Shown here one piece after another: positions 41,102 to 51,245 of a stretch of DNA of 64,000 nucleotides (within the stretch, counting starts at the first letter, position 1; each line of letters starts with the position of its first letter). This DNA comes from Parietichytrium sp. I65-24A. Its lineage: Eukaryota > Sar > Bigyra > Thraustochytrida > Thraustochytriidae. The translations under genes were made by a program, and so were the position numbers. A model generated the notes under the pieces. That model was not told the DNA's origin and searched no databases. It saw nothing but the letters and a program-made list of their open reading frames with translations. Location: assembly GCA_012862575.1 (NCBI GenBank), contig BLSF01000012.1:434001-498000 (forward strand), in the 5' to 3' direction.

Positions 41102-44100
41102 CTTGCTCTTTGCTTGGTCACGGTCTCTACAACGACAACGTATATGCCAACCTGACACTCCGATTCGGGTTTGGATGTCTCCTGCTGCCTTGCTCTCCCT
41201 CTTTGACCTTTCTTTTCCCTGAGTCTGTGTAGGACTGACTTGACTGACAGTGAGTGAAATGGAGGTGGCCTTGGACTACTTTTCTCTTCGGCGCTGTGAA
41301 AGATTGCCTGGTAAACTTTGTTCACAGTCTTTCTGTTGCTTTGCAAAAAAAATGAATGAAAATCAAGCTCCACCAGCCTGAGAGGGGTCAAAATTGGCTG
41401 TTCTGCCAAATTCCAATGTTTTAGTTCGGAGAAAAGCTTGGAAGCTTTTGTTTATGAAGAAACATCAACAATCAAAATAAAAGCATTCGTCCCTCATTCT
41501 TCCGATCTTTCACTTTGGGATACCAATGGATAACTAACCTTTGAGTGATTGATCGATTTTTGACTGATTGACAAGTTCGTTTTGGATAGAAAAGGTAGTG
41601 AGTACCGGTAGTTTAGTACGAAAGTGCAATTGACGAAATTCAATTCTGATTGGACAAGGGGTGGCTTTTTCACAATAACCGCACTGCCGCAGTTCTAGCT
41701 AATGTGGATGGCGTTCTTCCCGTGGTCTTGTGAGAGCTAGACATTTCTGAGTCCGACACTGGGAATTTTGCAACATCGCGTCACGATGGACCTAATGTGA
41801 CGGTGTTCTCAGAATGGGATTCAAAATTCTGTTCTGTCTTGAGTTATACGGGCTGGCTGCTCGAGGAGACAGGACACGCGGTTCGAGCTGTTTGAGCACG
41901 GGAGCTTGGCTTTGGGCAAACTCAAGATAATTTGCGTTGAAAAGAAATCCATTTTCTCTTTTGAATATACTTGCGTTTGGACACTTACAATATGCAATTT
42001 GACGGCTTGATATCAATCAGAGAAAGAAGGTAGAGCTGTTCACGCCCGCCACGATGATGCTTTCTATTGCAAGACACCTGAAGATCCGTTTCAATGAGAC
42101 GCCGCTGGTGGGCAAACCCTGCATGCGCGTTCAAGCATGGTCAAATGGTGCACTGATATTTCTTTCGTCCGCATTGTTGAACTTGGCCATGTTTGCTTCG
42201 AGTCGGCACATTTGCGCCAAAAATTCAAGCAGGCCAGCAGAGATGAAGAGCCTGTCAGGCATGGGGCAGAACAATTCTTGCCAGTCTCGCAAGAGTGCCT
42301 CCGAGATCTGCTCACTGGGTTTGGGAACCAAAGGAGTATTCAGAAGGCTCGGGAACCAGACTTTGTAGACTTTGAAGAACACATCTTCAGCCTGCCGTGA
42401 AGCACACATCAGAGACAATGCCGAGAGTCATGTCTATCGTATGATAGCTTGAACCAAAAACAATCGGTGCACATGACTTCGGGTAAAGCATCATTGATGT
42501 CATGGAAAACACATACTTCACGAATTAGCATCTGAGATGAAACATTCGTCTTCGGATTCTCTTTCCTGCCTTTAAACCTCGGTGTCTGCACATCCTTCAT
42601 TCGCCTTTTTGCCTTCTTACGGGTTCGGGTCATGCTTCTGAATCGCCTTGACCACGGCTGCTCGTGAGAGGCCACACGCGAACCGCTTTTGAGGCTGAAG
42701 AGATGACGAACGCTATACTCAACGGTCAATCAGATCAAGCTCCGTCCTTCACCAGCCGAGTTGACCATCAGCCTCTCCGCAGTTCAACGAAACCGTTCAA
42801 GTCTCTGTGGGACAGCTGCGAACGCTGGCCAACGCTGGCCACAGCTGTGCAAGAAAGTAAAGCTGCCTTCTCCGTCCAAGTAACTTACGCGAAGAGCAAA
42901 GTAGACGACGATCGCTGAAGATTGATACAGTGGATTGTATCCCATCGCGCAAGGCTCTCCCCGGCGAAGACATCCATTCAGCGGCCAGCGCGCGATCTGA
43001 CTGCGAAGTGGATCTGTTAGGCCGTCACATCTCGATCAGATATTCGACACACGATGACTTGCGCGACCATTCTTTCGATCAGGTTCTATGTTCAGAATCC
43101 ACAGTCAAAAAGATCAATCCAAAGAGGACCAGTAGTCACTGAATGTCACTGAAGCCACCAAAATCCCTCACCGTCAATGCGCGCGAGCCATTTGGCTCAG
43201 CTACCCCCCCCACTGACATGCATACTCAGAACTCTAGTACTGGTACTGACAGTGCGTACTTTCCAAATCGCTCTGAGAGCTCAGTAAGGTTAAGTCAGTG
43301 CGAAGAGATGTTCGGTGTGATCGGCATGCACATCCATCCCATCCTCATCCATCCTCCCACGAAACGCCTGCGCTTGTTGTGGACTCACTGCGGCGCATCC
43401 CTGCTCTGTAGGTGTTCAATCGCCCCGTTGGCGTTGTTGGCGTGGAATCCGCGGTCAATGGGTCGGTAGATAGATAAATGTCAATGCAATTTGGGTCGCG
43501 GGACTGAACGTTTCATCGTTTTATCCGCGAAAAAAAAAAAAGAGATTCTCGCAAGACTCTTGAGTGATTATTTTGGCTCTCACTCTCAGAGCTATGCAGC
43601 TAACTAACTCTTGCTTGCTCTTCTGCAGAGAAGAAAGAGAAGCCAATGAATGAGAAGCCACAGAATGGTCTTCCCTCCTGTTGCGTCCTCCTATACGAGT
43701 CTATATGTTATGCTCTAGTCTTTCACACAGATTGTCCTGCGTTTGGAGAGCCACAGATTGGCAGCTGAAGAGCTTTCCCATTTGCTAAGCTTGAGCCTAC
43801 TCCAAAGTAGGGGACGAACGAGCGAAGAGAAGAGGAGGAGAACACGAGAACACGAGAGTGAAGAAAGAGAAGAGAGGAGGAATTGGTTGTGAGTGAAAAG
43901 GAAGGAAGCAAGCAACAAGCACGGGAGGATCTTGATCTTGATCTTGACTCAGAATCCGACGTTCGTTAAGGCAAAGCCTATCGAAAACCCTGATGCTCTC
44001 ATCACACACCATTTCTGCCATAATTTCATCTATCTGGGCCAGTTAGTACTCCCTCTTTTCGATTTCCATCTCAGTGATACATACATACTCTCGCAGGCAC

Positions 44101-44288
44101 CACTAGCTGTTCAGCTAAGTCACGAGTAGTGTCGTAGTTTATCATCGTTGATAAAGATTACTGCGAAAGTGAAAATGAGGAGATGGAAAAAGATCAAGGC
44201 AGCAAACCCCAAACGCTAATCAGAGCAACCACAGTGCAAACAGAGCAAGCAGAGCAGAGACAGAGACAGAGGAACAAGAGAATCAAAG
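41102..44288. other. Gene-poor interval
   Basis: Contains TACCGGTAGT at about 41604, a possible spliced or decayed minus-strand gene at 42131-42633, TCAGATC/GATCG-rich DNA (43000-43120) and a poly-A run near 43531. No other supported gene. Confidence 0.4.
42131..42633 (-). CDS. Possible two-part gene or gene relic, function unknown
   Basis: Two overlapping minus-strand frames have protein-like composition. The first (42633-42409, from an ATG) is basic, then reads IREVCVFHDINDALPEVM. The second (about 42409-42131) contains ISEALLRDWQELF and RLFISAGLLEFLAQMCRLE. Joining them needs either a short intron in the overlap or a frameshift. An AG before GCTGAAGATG near 42390 is a possible acceptor, but no good GT donor was found. 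The family is not recognised. It may be a decayed gene. Confidence 0.2.
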
Positions 44289-44771
44289 ATGCGCGGTCTT
44301 TTCGGAGTCGTTTTGGCAGTGGTGGCGTCGCTGGCCAGCGCCGAGCACGAGCTGTTGAATGCGCTGCAGGAGGCCATGGAGGGCGTCGTGGAGCACGAGG
44401 GCACAAAGTACTACTGCGAGGGCGGGCAAAAGTTCTCCACGTGCGCGCACTGCGAACAGCGCTGCGGTGAGCCGATAAAGTACTGCTCGGTGGACTGCAG
44501 ACCTGGATGCGAGTGCCCAAGCGACCGCCCGTACTGGAACGCCAAACTCAAGCAGTGCATGCACAAGTGCGGTCCTTTCAGCAAGCTCGAGCAAATCTGC
44601 CCTGACGCCTTGGAGTTTAAGACCTGCTTGCTGGACAAGAAGATCCCTTCGTGCTCCAAGCCAAACCCTTCGCAATATAGCAAATGCACCAAGGGATGCA
44701 GCTGCCCAACGAACACGTACTGGAACCCAGTGAACAGGCGGTGCACTGAGAGAGAATATTGCTACAACTGA
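44289..44771 (+). CDS. Secreted cysteine-rich protein with trypsin-inhibitor-like (TIL) modules
   Basis: 160 residues. A clear signal peptide covers residues 1-18 (LFGVVLAVVASLASA, cleavage after ASA). The mature chain has about 18 cysteines. Two segments resemble TIL modules: STCAHCEQRCGEP followed by CRPGCECPSDRPYWN, and a second one with CTKGCSCPTNTYWNP before a final CTEREYC. TIL modules are small disulfide-bonded folds found in serine protease inhibitors and in von Willebrand-type and zonadhesin proteins. Protease inhibition or extracellular matrix or mucus function is inferred. Single exon; a GA-rich leader precedes the ATG. Confidence 0.78.
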   Translation: MRGLFGVVLAVVASLASAEHELLNALQEAMEGVVEHEGTKYYCEGGQKFSTCAHCEQRCGEPIKYCSVDCRPGCECPSDRPYWNAKLKQCMHKCGPFSKLEQICPDALEFKTCLLDKKIPSCSKPNPSQYSKCTKGCSCPTNTYWNPVNRRCTEREYCYN

Positions 44772-45547
44772 GTTCTCTCATTGGAACCAAATCGCGGCGC
44801 CAATCCCACTATTGAAGACCTCCCTCGAGGGCGCTCTTCTGCTGCTCGTGCGGGGCTCGAGAGCGGGAACAGAACAAACACAAAAAAGAGGCTTCGCCGC
44901 CAACCTTTCATCTCTTCGGTTCAATCTTTCCAAATGAATTATACCCAAAATCTTCTGATATCACACTCACAATCCTCCAAACATTCTCTCTCTTTCCTCG
45001 CGCCAATCTTCCCTCTTCTTCCGCGCTCGTCCATGCTCATCCACGCTCTCTCTCTCTCTCTCTCTCTTTCCATTCCCCAAATCCAGCGACTTGCTTCACC
45101 ATTTCCCTAGGCCCACCTACCCGAATCGGTAACTAACCCCTCTCCGCATTCGGCTTGTGCAAGTGAACCACAAGGTGTGCATGGCCGGAGTAGGAGTGGC
45201 TACCGACTCTTAGTGGAAACTGTCCACCCAAGAGACGCGAGAGACGCGAGGACCCTGGCCGATGGAGCGGGCTAGCGTTCGACCTTGAGAATCGCCTAAG
45301 AAGCAGGGCGTCCCCGGCGAGGACGGGAGGCGCGCCGGCGACCGTTCCACGCGTCGTAAGTCGTACGTCGTAACGGCATTTCGAGCAGCAAGAAGCAAGA
45401 AGCAAGAAACAAAAAAAAACTAAGGGGTGCGCAGTGAGGGACAGTGAGGGACAGTGAGAGGAGGATAAGGAAGGAGGACAGGTGTCCGCGCGAGGCAGGC
45501 GGTCGGGAGAAGGCAAGAAGTCAAGAAAGCAAGAATTTCAGAATGCG
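44772..45547. other. Spacer and leader before the kinase, with a GC-rich structured block
   Basis: A CT run lies at about 45047-45067. From 45130 to 45410 the DNA becomes GC-rich with self-complementary pieces, notably CTCTT/AAGAG enclosing GTGGA/TCCAC (45208-45236) and GTCC/GGAC (about 45311-45325). It may be the structured 5' UTR of the kinase or an independent RNA. No protein frame. Confidence 0.35.
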
Positions 45548-47218
45548 ATGCAGGCCATCAGGGAAGAACGCGCTTACAAGCTGGGTCTGCACCGTGAGCT
45601 GGTGGAAGACGTGGGCGGGCGGGTGGTGGCGTCGGCGTACTGCGGATGCTTCAGCTTTGCGTGGCTGCATAACCCTAACGGCAGCTCGGAGCTGGGCGCG
45701 TTCGCTGGTATCGAGAAACTGATCGCGGAGACGGACGAGGAGAGCTACGAGATTGACCCGGAGCAGCTGACGCTAGGGCAGGTGCTGGGTCAGGGCGGGA
45801 ATGGGTCCGTGTACATGGCGTCGTATTGCGGATTTCCCGTGGCGGTGAAAGAGCTCAACATCAGGGGCGGGCTCGGCAGACACGACGCCGATGCCACAGG
45901 GAAAACGCTGGAAGAGCTTGATAGGGAGCAGGAGATGAAGATGAATGCGGAGTTTCAAAAGGAGTTTCAGAACTTGAAGAGGATCAGGCACCCGCACATT
46001 GTGGACCTCTACGGCACCGCCGTGTTGAGAGAGGGCGAGGGGGACTCGTTTAGGAGGGTGCTGACAATGGAGTTGGCGGCTTGCAGTCTGCGAGACGTTC
46101 TTAAGAATGAAGTGAATGTTACACCAATGGCGACAGCGTTGAATTGGGCGAAAGAGGTGGCCATAGGGCTGGCGTTTCTTCACAGCCGGAAGCTGATCCA
46201 CTTTGACATCAAGCCCGCAAACGTATTAATAGATTTTTCTGGCCGGGCGAAGATTTGCGACCTCGGAGTGGCTCAAGCGACTTCCGCGACTTCCCCGAAT
46301 TCTTTGACATTCACAAACTCGGCGCGTGTCGGCACGCCTTCCTATATGGCTCCTGAATTGCTCAGGGCGGATGTTGCTCGAATCACCAATCAAGTCGACG
46401 TTTACTCGTTTGGGGTGTTGCTGTGGGAGGTGATCCACCGCGAGAGCCCGCACCCAAAGACCTGGGGGGTTCCTCAGCTGTTTCGGCAAGTGGCCGTCAA
46501 CCATCACCGACCTCATATTGAAGCTGATGTACCATCATCTTTAGCTGCTCTGATTCGCATGTGCTGGGACGAGACTCCGGCGAATCGTCCATCGTGCGAG
46601 CTTGTATCCAAAGCTCTGGCTCATCTGGTTCCCATCCAACTGCCTCAGCTCGTGTCTACTCAAGACCCTAGTCACGGTGAATCGTTTTTCCTCTGGGAGC
46701 CGGAGGCGAGATGCTTTCTCTCGGACTGTTTGTACCATTCCTTTCACCAGAGCTTTTTTGACATTGAATTCGCCGATGGCCAGCCAGCACAGCACGGAGT
46801 CAACCCTCGAAATATCATCTTGGACCGCCAACTTCCTCGAGAAATCGGCCAGTACAAGTCCATGGCAGCCGCATCTCCCCGACGGCAAATGGATCCGCAA
46901 AGCAACAAAGGCGGCATGGTGCAAGTGCGGAATGACTCTGATGACGACGAGGAGGAAGACGATTTGCAAGATTCTGATGGCGACGAGGAGAATGAGGATG
47001 AGACTGAAGAAGAGGACGAGGAGGAGGAGGAAGAAGAAGATAGTGCCGCCGAAAAACAACGCGACAGGCAGCGCAAAGTCGCGGAGCTGAAAGCCAGGGT
47101 GATGAAGGAAAAGCAAGAAGCTCGAAAACTGGCGCAAAAACGAGCAGCGGAGCGGAATGAAAATACGGAAACAGCTGTAGCGGCCTGGCTCTTGCGACTA
47201 TTCCCTCAACAAGAGTGA
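45548..47218 (+). CDS. TKL-like protein kinase with an acidic coiled-coil C-terminus
   Basis: 556 residues from ATG 45548; the frame is open upstream but without an ATG. The kinase domain spans about residues 75-345: glycine loop GQGGNGSVY (about 82-90), VAVKEL lysine (about 101), catalytic loop HFDIKPANVL, metal loop CDLGVAQ, activation-segment end SYMAPELL, and the CWDETPANRPS signature of TKL/RAF-like kinases. The catalytic loop has Phe in place of Arg before Asp (non-RD) and the metal loop is DLG rather than DFG. A central region of about 120 residues is unrecognised. Residues about 465-500 are nearly all Asp/Glu, followed by a basic Ala-rich helix. Likely a cytosolic Ser/Thr kinase; pathway unknown. 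Confidence 0.88.
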   Translation: MQAIREERAYKLGLHRELVEDVGGRVVASAYCGCFSFAWLHNPNGSSELGAFAGIEKLIAETDEESYEIDPEQLTLGQVLGQGGNGSVYMASYCGFPVAVKELNIRGGLGRHDADATGKTLEELDREQEMKMNAEFQKEFQNLKRIRHPHIVDLYGTAVLREGEGDSFRRVLTMELAACSLRDVLKNEVNVTPMATALNWAKEVAIGLAFLHSRKLIHFDIKPANVLIDFSGRAKICDLGVAQATSATSPNSLTFTNSARVGTPSYMAPELLRADVARITNQVDVYSFGVLLWEVIHRESPHPKTWGVPQLFRQVAVNHHRPHIEADVPSSLAALIRMCWDETPANRPSCELVSKALAHLVPIQLPQLVSTQDPSHGESFFLWEPEARCFLSDCLYHSFHQSFFDIEFADGQPAQHGVNPRNIILDRQLPREIGQYKSMAAASPRRQMDPQSNKGGMVQVRNDSDDDEEEDDLQDSDGDEENEDETEEEDEEEEEEEDSAAEKQRDRQRKVAELKARVMKEKQEARKLAQKRAAERNENTETAVAAWLLRLFPQQE

Positions 47219-47361
47219 GCGGGCTTCGGCTTCACAAGAAGTGTTATAAATGTGTTCGGAACAACAATAGTGTACCTTAAAATATGGTAATTATTATTTT
47301 TTTCAAACGAGAGCACCCCTCCGCAAGATTTACTATGCGGGCAATTGACCGTGTTGATTAA

Positions 47362-50100
47362 TCAAAGGACCTGTTGCGTTGCCGCGGAATGTTGGAACTG
47401 ATCATCAACTAGGAGCACCAGCCTTTGGTACAGGTTGTCTTCCATTCTCGATCCAAGCTCATTCATTGCGGCAAATTGTGCAGCGACCTTGTGGAGATCG
47501 TCGCCGTGATAGATGGCAATTCTCTCCACCACCCCGCGCACTTGGACGTCCACAAAGAGTAAGATTTGATCATCGTCTCCATCTAATGCTCCCAGAGATG
47601 TCCATTTCGATGGCACTTTCCCGGAACCTGTCTCCATGCCCGAGAAATCGACAGAGTCGCACTTGGATTCTACGTCGTCCCCGCCTTCGCCGAAAGATGG
47701 CGCCCTTCCCTTTTTCAAGCCTGACGGGTTTACGGGGCCATTCTTTGTCAATGATAACATTGTGCTATCCCACTCCGCAAAGTCCACACCAGAACTTGCA
47801 CCAGAGTGTGGAGGAGTTTGGGAGTAGTGTTCCTTCACTATACGGCTCTTGGGGGTGCTAATAGCCGACCCTCGGCGTTCGGCAGAGCGCATAGAAGAAA
47901 ATGAGGATGAGCTGTTACGGTATGGCTTGGCCTCTGCTTCCGTATTACTGGCTGTCGAGGCACTTGCTTTGAAGGCCTTGGCCATCTCTATTCTACGCTC
48001 GACAGTCTTTGTGGATTTCGTTGGCGCAGGAGGCGGCGCTTTGTAATCCTTAATGATTACCGGGTTGAATGTGCACCCCTCAAGCTCGTTGTCGGGTCGA
48101 TTGGCACGCTTGTGCTCGATCGCCTCCCTGGTACTCGCTCCAAATTGGATAAGAGCCTCCTCACGAGACGTCTTGATTGCGGAGCGCTCTAGACGCGCAG
48201 AGTCGATCGTCCGACTCTTGGGGCACAGTTTTGGAGCGAATGAAATGGTTTGCGCTTCCCTGTTCAGACGCTTCTGAGCCTCCTGATGGGATCTGTGATC
48301 CATGTATTTCTGTCTGAACAAGGACACCAATGAAGTGGCCTCCTCGCCAAGCGACTCCCCGTCATCTGTGCCACCGTTGGCCGGAATTGCATCTTCGTCG
48401 CCTGCATCGTCAATAATTATCAAGTCGTGCCGCTGCTCCTCAGTTTTAGTCTCGGAGTTGTCGATAGCGGGAGCAGAGACACTTGAGGAGTGTCTAGGAC
48501 TTCTGCTTACGCACGGATCTTCTCGTACCACGCGTTTCACAAATTTCATGTACATCACAAAAGTCACAGTATTCGTCCGCTGGGGATCCAAGACGCCAAG
48601 TAAACGGTCCACGAGCCACGAGTCGATGCTGTTGACTACCTTCTCCTTCCGTACACCAATCAGGCTCATGAGCAATTTGCTACATTTTTCGCTGGACATC
48701 GCGAGGGCGCTCAAATCGCTGCTTTCAAGGTAGGCATTGGAAAGCTCACGTAATAATTTGGATTCAAAATAGTGTCTGCTGCGCACGGACGCTTTTGGCG
48801 CATTTGCGGAATGCAAGGACTTGAGCATTTCTTGCTGTCTAGAGACAGCATCAGAATGCCGTGACTCGAGAGCGCGCCGATACAAGTGCTCAAATCTGGA
48901 CTCCCCATTCTGATCCTCTGATTTCAGCTTGTGTTGCGCACTGCCCGAGTTGGCTTCTGAGGGCCCTTGCTTGTTTGGATTTCTGCAGACGGAACATCCA
49001 AGAGAGGCGTCCTGCGATTTTTGAGCAATACAGTTGGCATTCTCGCACTTACTCTGGGTTGTCTTGCTCGACAATGTGGGCTTGAAATACTCCTTACCGG
49101 ACAACGGATCGCAAGTTTTGAGTTTCTCGTATTTCTGCTTGTGCCTCTCAAAATGGTGCGTTCTAGACATATACAGCCGCTCGCTTGTGGCCCTTTGCTC
49201 ACTTGGTGTACGCTTCTTGATTCGTGGATTTCGCAAGGCTGCATCCCGCAAGCTCTGCATCTTTTCAGAACGCATCTCCAAATCTCTGTCCATTCTCTCC
49301 AAGAAACTTGGTCCGTTGTCCTTTGCGGGATCGTTCTTTTTTGATCGCGTCCCTTTTGAGAACTGCAAGGATTCGATAGCGCTCTTGTCAATGAAGGTCT
49401 CGGAAGATCCGATTGAGAGTGCATCTTCAACAAACGTCTTTGAAGCGCTCTGAACGGAGGCCTCGCTTCGAAAAGACGCACATGTTTCGATGTCATCTTC
49501 ATTCGCCCCAATAATCCCCTCTGGTGCCTGTTCGTCTGCCTCCGCTTGCCCTCTAGGAGCAGAGACTTGCTCCGCATCATGCATTTGGCCATGAGAGACA
49601 GTTTCGCCGTCCTTCAATTTCTTTCCCATTTTTGAATTTGCAAGGAATCTGCCGCCCTCGCGAGGCATTTTCCCCTGCCTTGTGAGGCAGTTGGTAACCT
49701 GATCAAGCTGAAGCATCAGCAGCTCTGCAACTTGGGAATGCACAACACCAGGAAATATTGCGAGCCCTAGCCTCGCCAAGCATTCCAGGAACTCTTCGAA
49801 TAATAGCCCTGACATCGACCCACCCAAACTCGGCTGCTTCGGCCTGCCTCCAAGCGCTGACTCCACGCACTGCAGCACTTCCACGCCACTGACCATGTGT
49901 GGAGCAATATTTGCGCTGAACGCCAGCGCAAGAAACCCGTTCGAGTTGACGAGCTTTGTAGCTTCATTGTGCTGCGACGTGCTGTACTTGTTGAAGAGCG
50001 CCCGCACGCCCTTGAACAATCGCGGATCACCTTTGAGCGAATCTGCGACGCTCAGCAGCGCGTGCAGCTCCGCAACGCATCTCTCGTCATCCCCAGCCAT
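47362..50100 (-). CDS. Large EF-hand-like/disordered protein of the flagellar-associated type, function uncertain
   Basis: 912 residues from the ATG at 50100. A TATTTTTGCAG tract directly precedes this ATG and looks like a 3' splice site, so an upstream 5' exon may exist. The N-terminal about 130 residues form a helical EF-hand-like module with LFKGVRALFNKYST and LLFEEFLECLARLGLAIF. A long charged linker follows. A second similar helical segment lies around residues 470-560. Further on come ISFAPKLCPKSRTID and ELEGCTFNPVI, a motif (C-T-F-x-P-x-I) common in protist flagellar and basal-body proteins. The end has an LLFVDVQVRGVVERIAIYHG module resembling C-terminal domains of the same group. Thraustochytrids make flagellated zoospores, which fits. 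No enzyme motif is seen. Confidence 0.6.
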   Translation of the reverse strand: MAGDDERCVAELHALLSVADSLKGDPRLFKGVRALFNKYSTSQHNEATKLVNSNGFLALAFSANIAPHMVSGVEVLQCVESALGGRPKQPSLGGSMSGLLFEEFLECLARLGLAIFPGVVHSQVAELLMLQLDQVTNCLTRQGKMPREGGRFLANSKMGKKLKDGETVSHGQMHDAEQVSAPRGQAEADEQAPEGIIGANEDDIETCASFRSEASVQSASKTFVEDALSIGSSETFIDKSAIESLQFSKGTRSKKNDPAKDNGPSFLERMDRDLEMRSEKMQSLRDAALRNPRIKKRTPSEQRATSERLYMSRTHHFERHKQKYEKLKTCDPLSGKEYFKPTLSSKTTQSKCENANCIAQKSQDASLGCSVCRNPNKQGPSEANSGSAQHKLKSEDQNGESRFEHLYRRALESRHSDAVSRQQEMLKSLHSANAPKASVRSRHYFESKLLRELSNAYLESSDLSALAMSSEKCSKLLMSLIGVRKEKVVNSIDSWLVDRLLGVLDPQRTNTVTFVMYMKFVKRVVREDPCVSRSPRHSSSVSAPAIDNSETKTEEQRHDLIIIDDAGDEDAIPANGGTDDGESLGEEATSLVSLFRQKYMDHRSHQEAQKRLNREAQTISFAPKLCPKSRTIDSARLERSAIKTSREEALIQFGASTREAIEHKRANRPDNELEGCTFNPVIIKDYKAPPPAPTKSTKTVERRIEMAKAFKASASTASNTEAEAKPYRNSSSSFSSMRSAERRGSAISTPKSRIVKEHYSQTPPHSGASSGVDFAEWDSTMLSLTKNGPVNPSGLKKGRAPSFGEGGDDVESKCDSVDFSGMETGSGKVPSKWTSLGALDGDDDQILLFVDVQVRGVVERIAIYHGDDLHKVAAQFAAMNELGSRMEDNLYQRLVLLVDDQFQHSAATQQVL

Positions 50101-51245
50101 CTGCAAAAATACACAAAGTAAAGGCGACAAGAAACGACAAGAAGCTTCCGCCTTCCCTCGAGCCAAGTGCTCTCTGCTGATGACACCCCACCTCCGGCTC
50201 GCAGATGCGGTCTTGAGAGTGGGTCACGCGGTCTTCAAGACGTCCAGCTAGTGCCGTCGACTCGAGCGCGAAGGCTATGGAGGCACTGTACTGCGTACCT
50301 TTTACTCGGGCAACAGCCTCGGCCTAGACTCTGAGACTCTCGGAGTGCCAAGCGCCAACGCACACTTGCCTATTTCGTTTTAACTTTGAGATAAAGTTTT
50401 AACAGCCGAGAAGAGGAAGGGAGGAATGCAAGCAGGTGTGTATGTGTGTGTCTCTGTCCTAGAGCAGTACTGGCGAAACGTGCCTCATCCGTCGCTTTTG
50501 AAGCTCTCTGAGGGGTGGCCAGGTCAAGGTTGCGGCTCTGCGGAGTGGCCGGAATCGCTTTGTTACTCACAATTTGTCGACTGACGGTGTTTTATATTTT
50601 CCAATTTTACTTTCGTTGTTGTTGTATTTTTTGCAGGAAAGGAATGGGCTGAACTGGGTGATGATCTCTTTTCCTTTCCAATGCCTTGGACTTTTGAAGA
50701 AGTACACCTGGCAGTGCTGATGAAAATGAAAATGTATATCAGAATGAACTGAAGTAACTGTGAAAATGAAAATGATGATGATGGGTTTCATAGTTGACAC
50801 TGCCAATAATCGCTAGGCACATTCTATCTTTTACCGTGTAAATCGGAGACGGTGATCAGGTGGCCGTTACCGGATATATTTTTGTTTCGCAGTTTTCTTT
50901 TTTCCTCACGCTGTCAACGCAATGGCTGACAACCAAACAATGACCGTCCAACCAAACAAACGCTCTCAAGGAAAGACTCGGAGCTTCGAGAGTCTGTTAA
51001 CAAAAGCAAAAAAAAGCGAATGCATTCTGGACTATTTGCTCAGTCGTCTCAGCGTTCTTTCTCGTTCGTGAATATTTGTAGAAGACATTTAGCAGCTACT
51101 GAGTACGTGCAATCTGCGCGGGTGGAAGGTTCGAGGGACTTGCTGAGCTCCCGCAACCTTGAAGCACGTTGCCGCGGCGATTCTCATGGTGCAGACCCGG
51201 CCGCAGGAGCTTGGAGTTCTGACTGTGTAGAGCGACTGGAGCCGG
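50101..51245. other. Divergent intergenic region
   Basis: Between the large minus-strand gene and the helical plus-strand gene. It holds the possible 5' exon and intron of the former (from 50101 upward), GAAAATGAAAATG repeats (50722-50780) and an A-rich run near 51008. No other gene. Confidence 0.45.
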
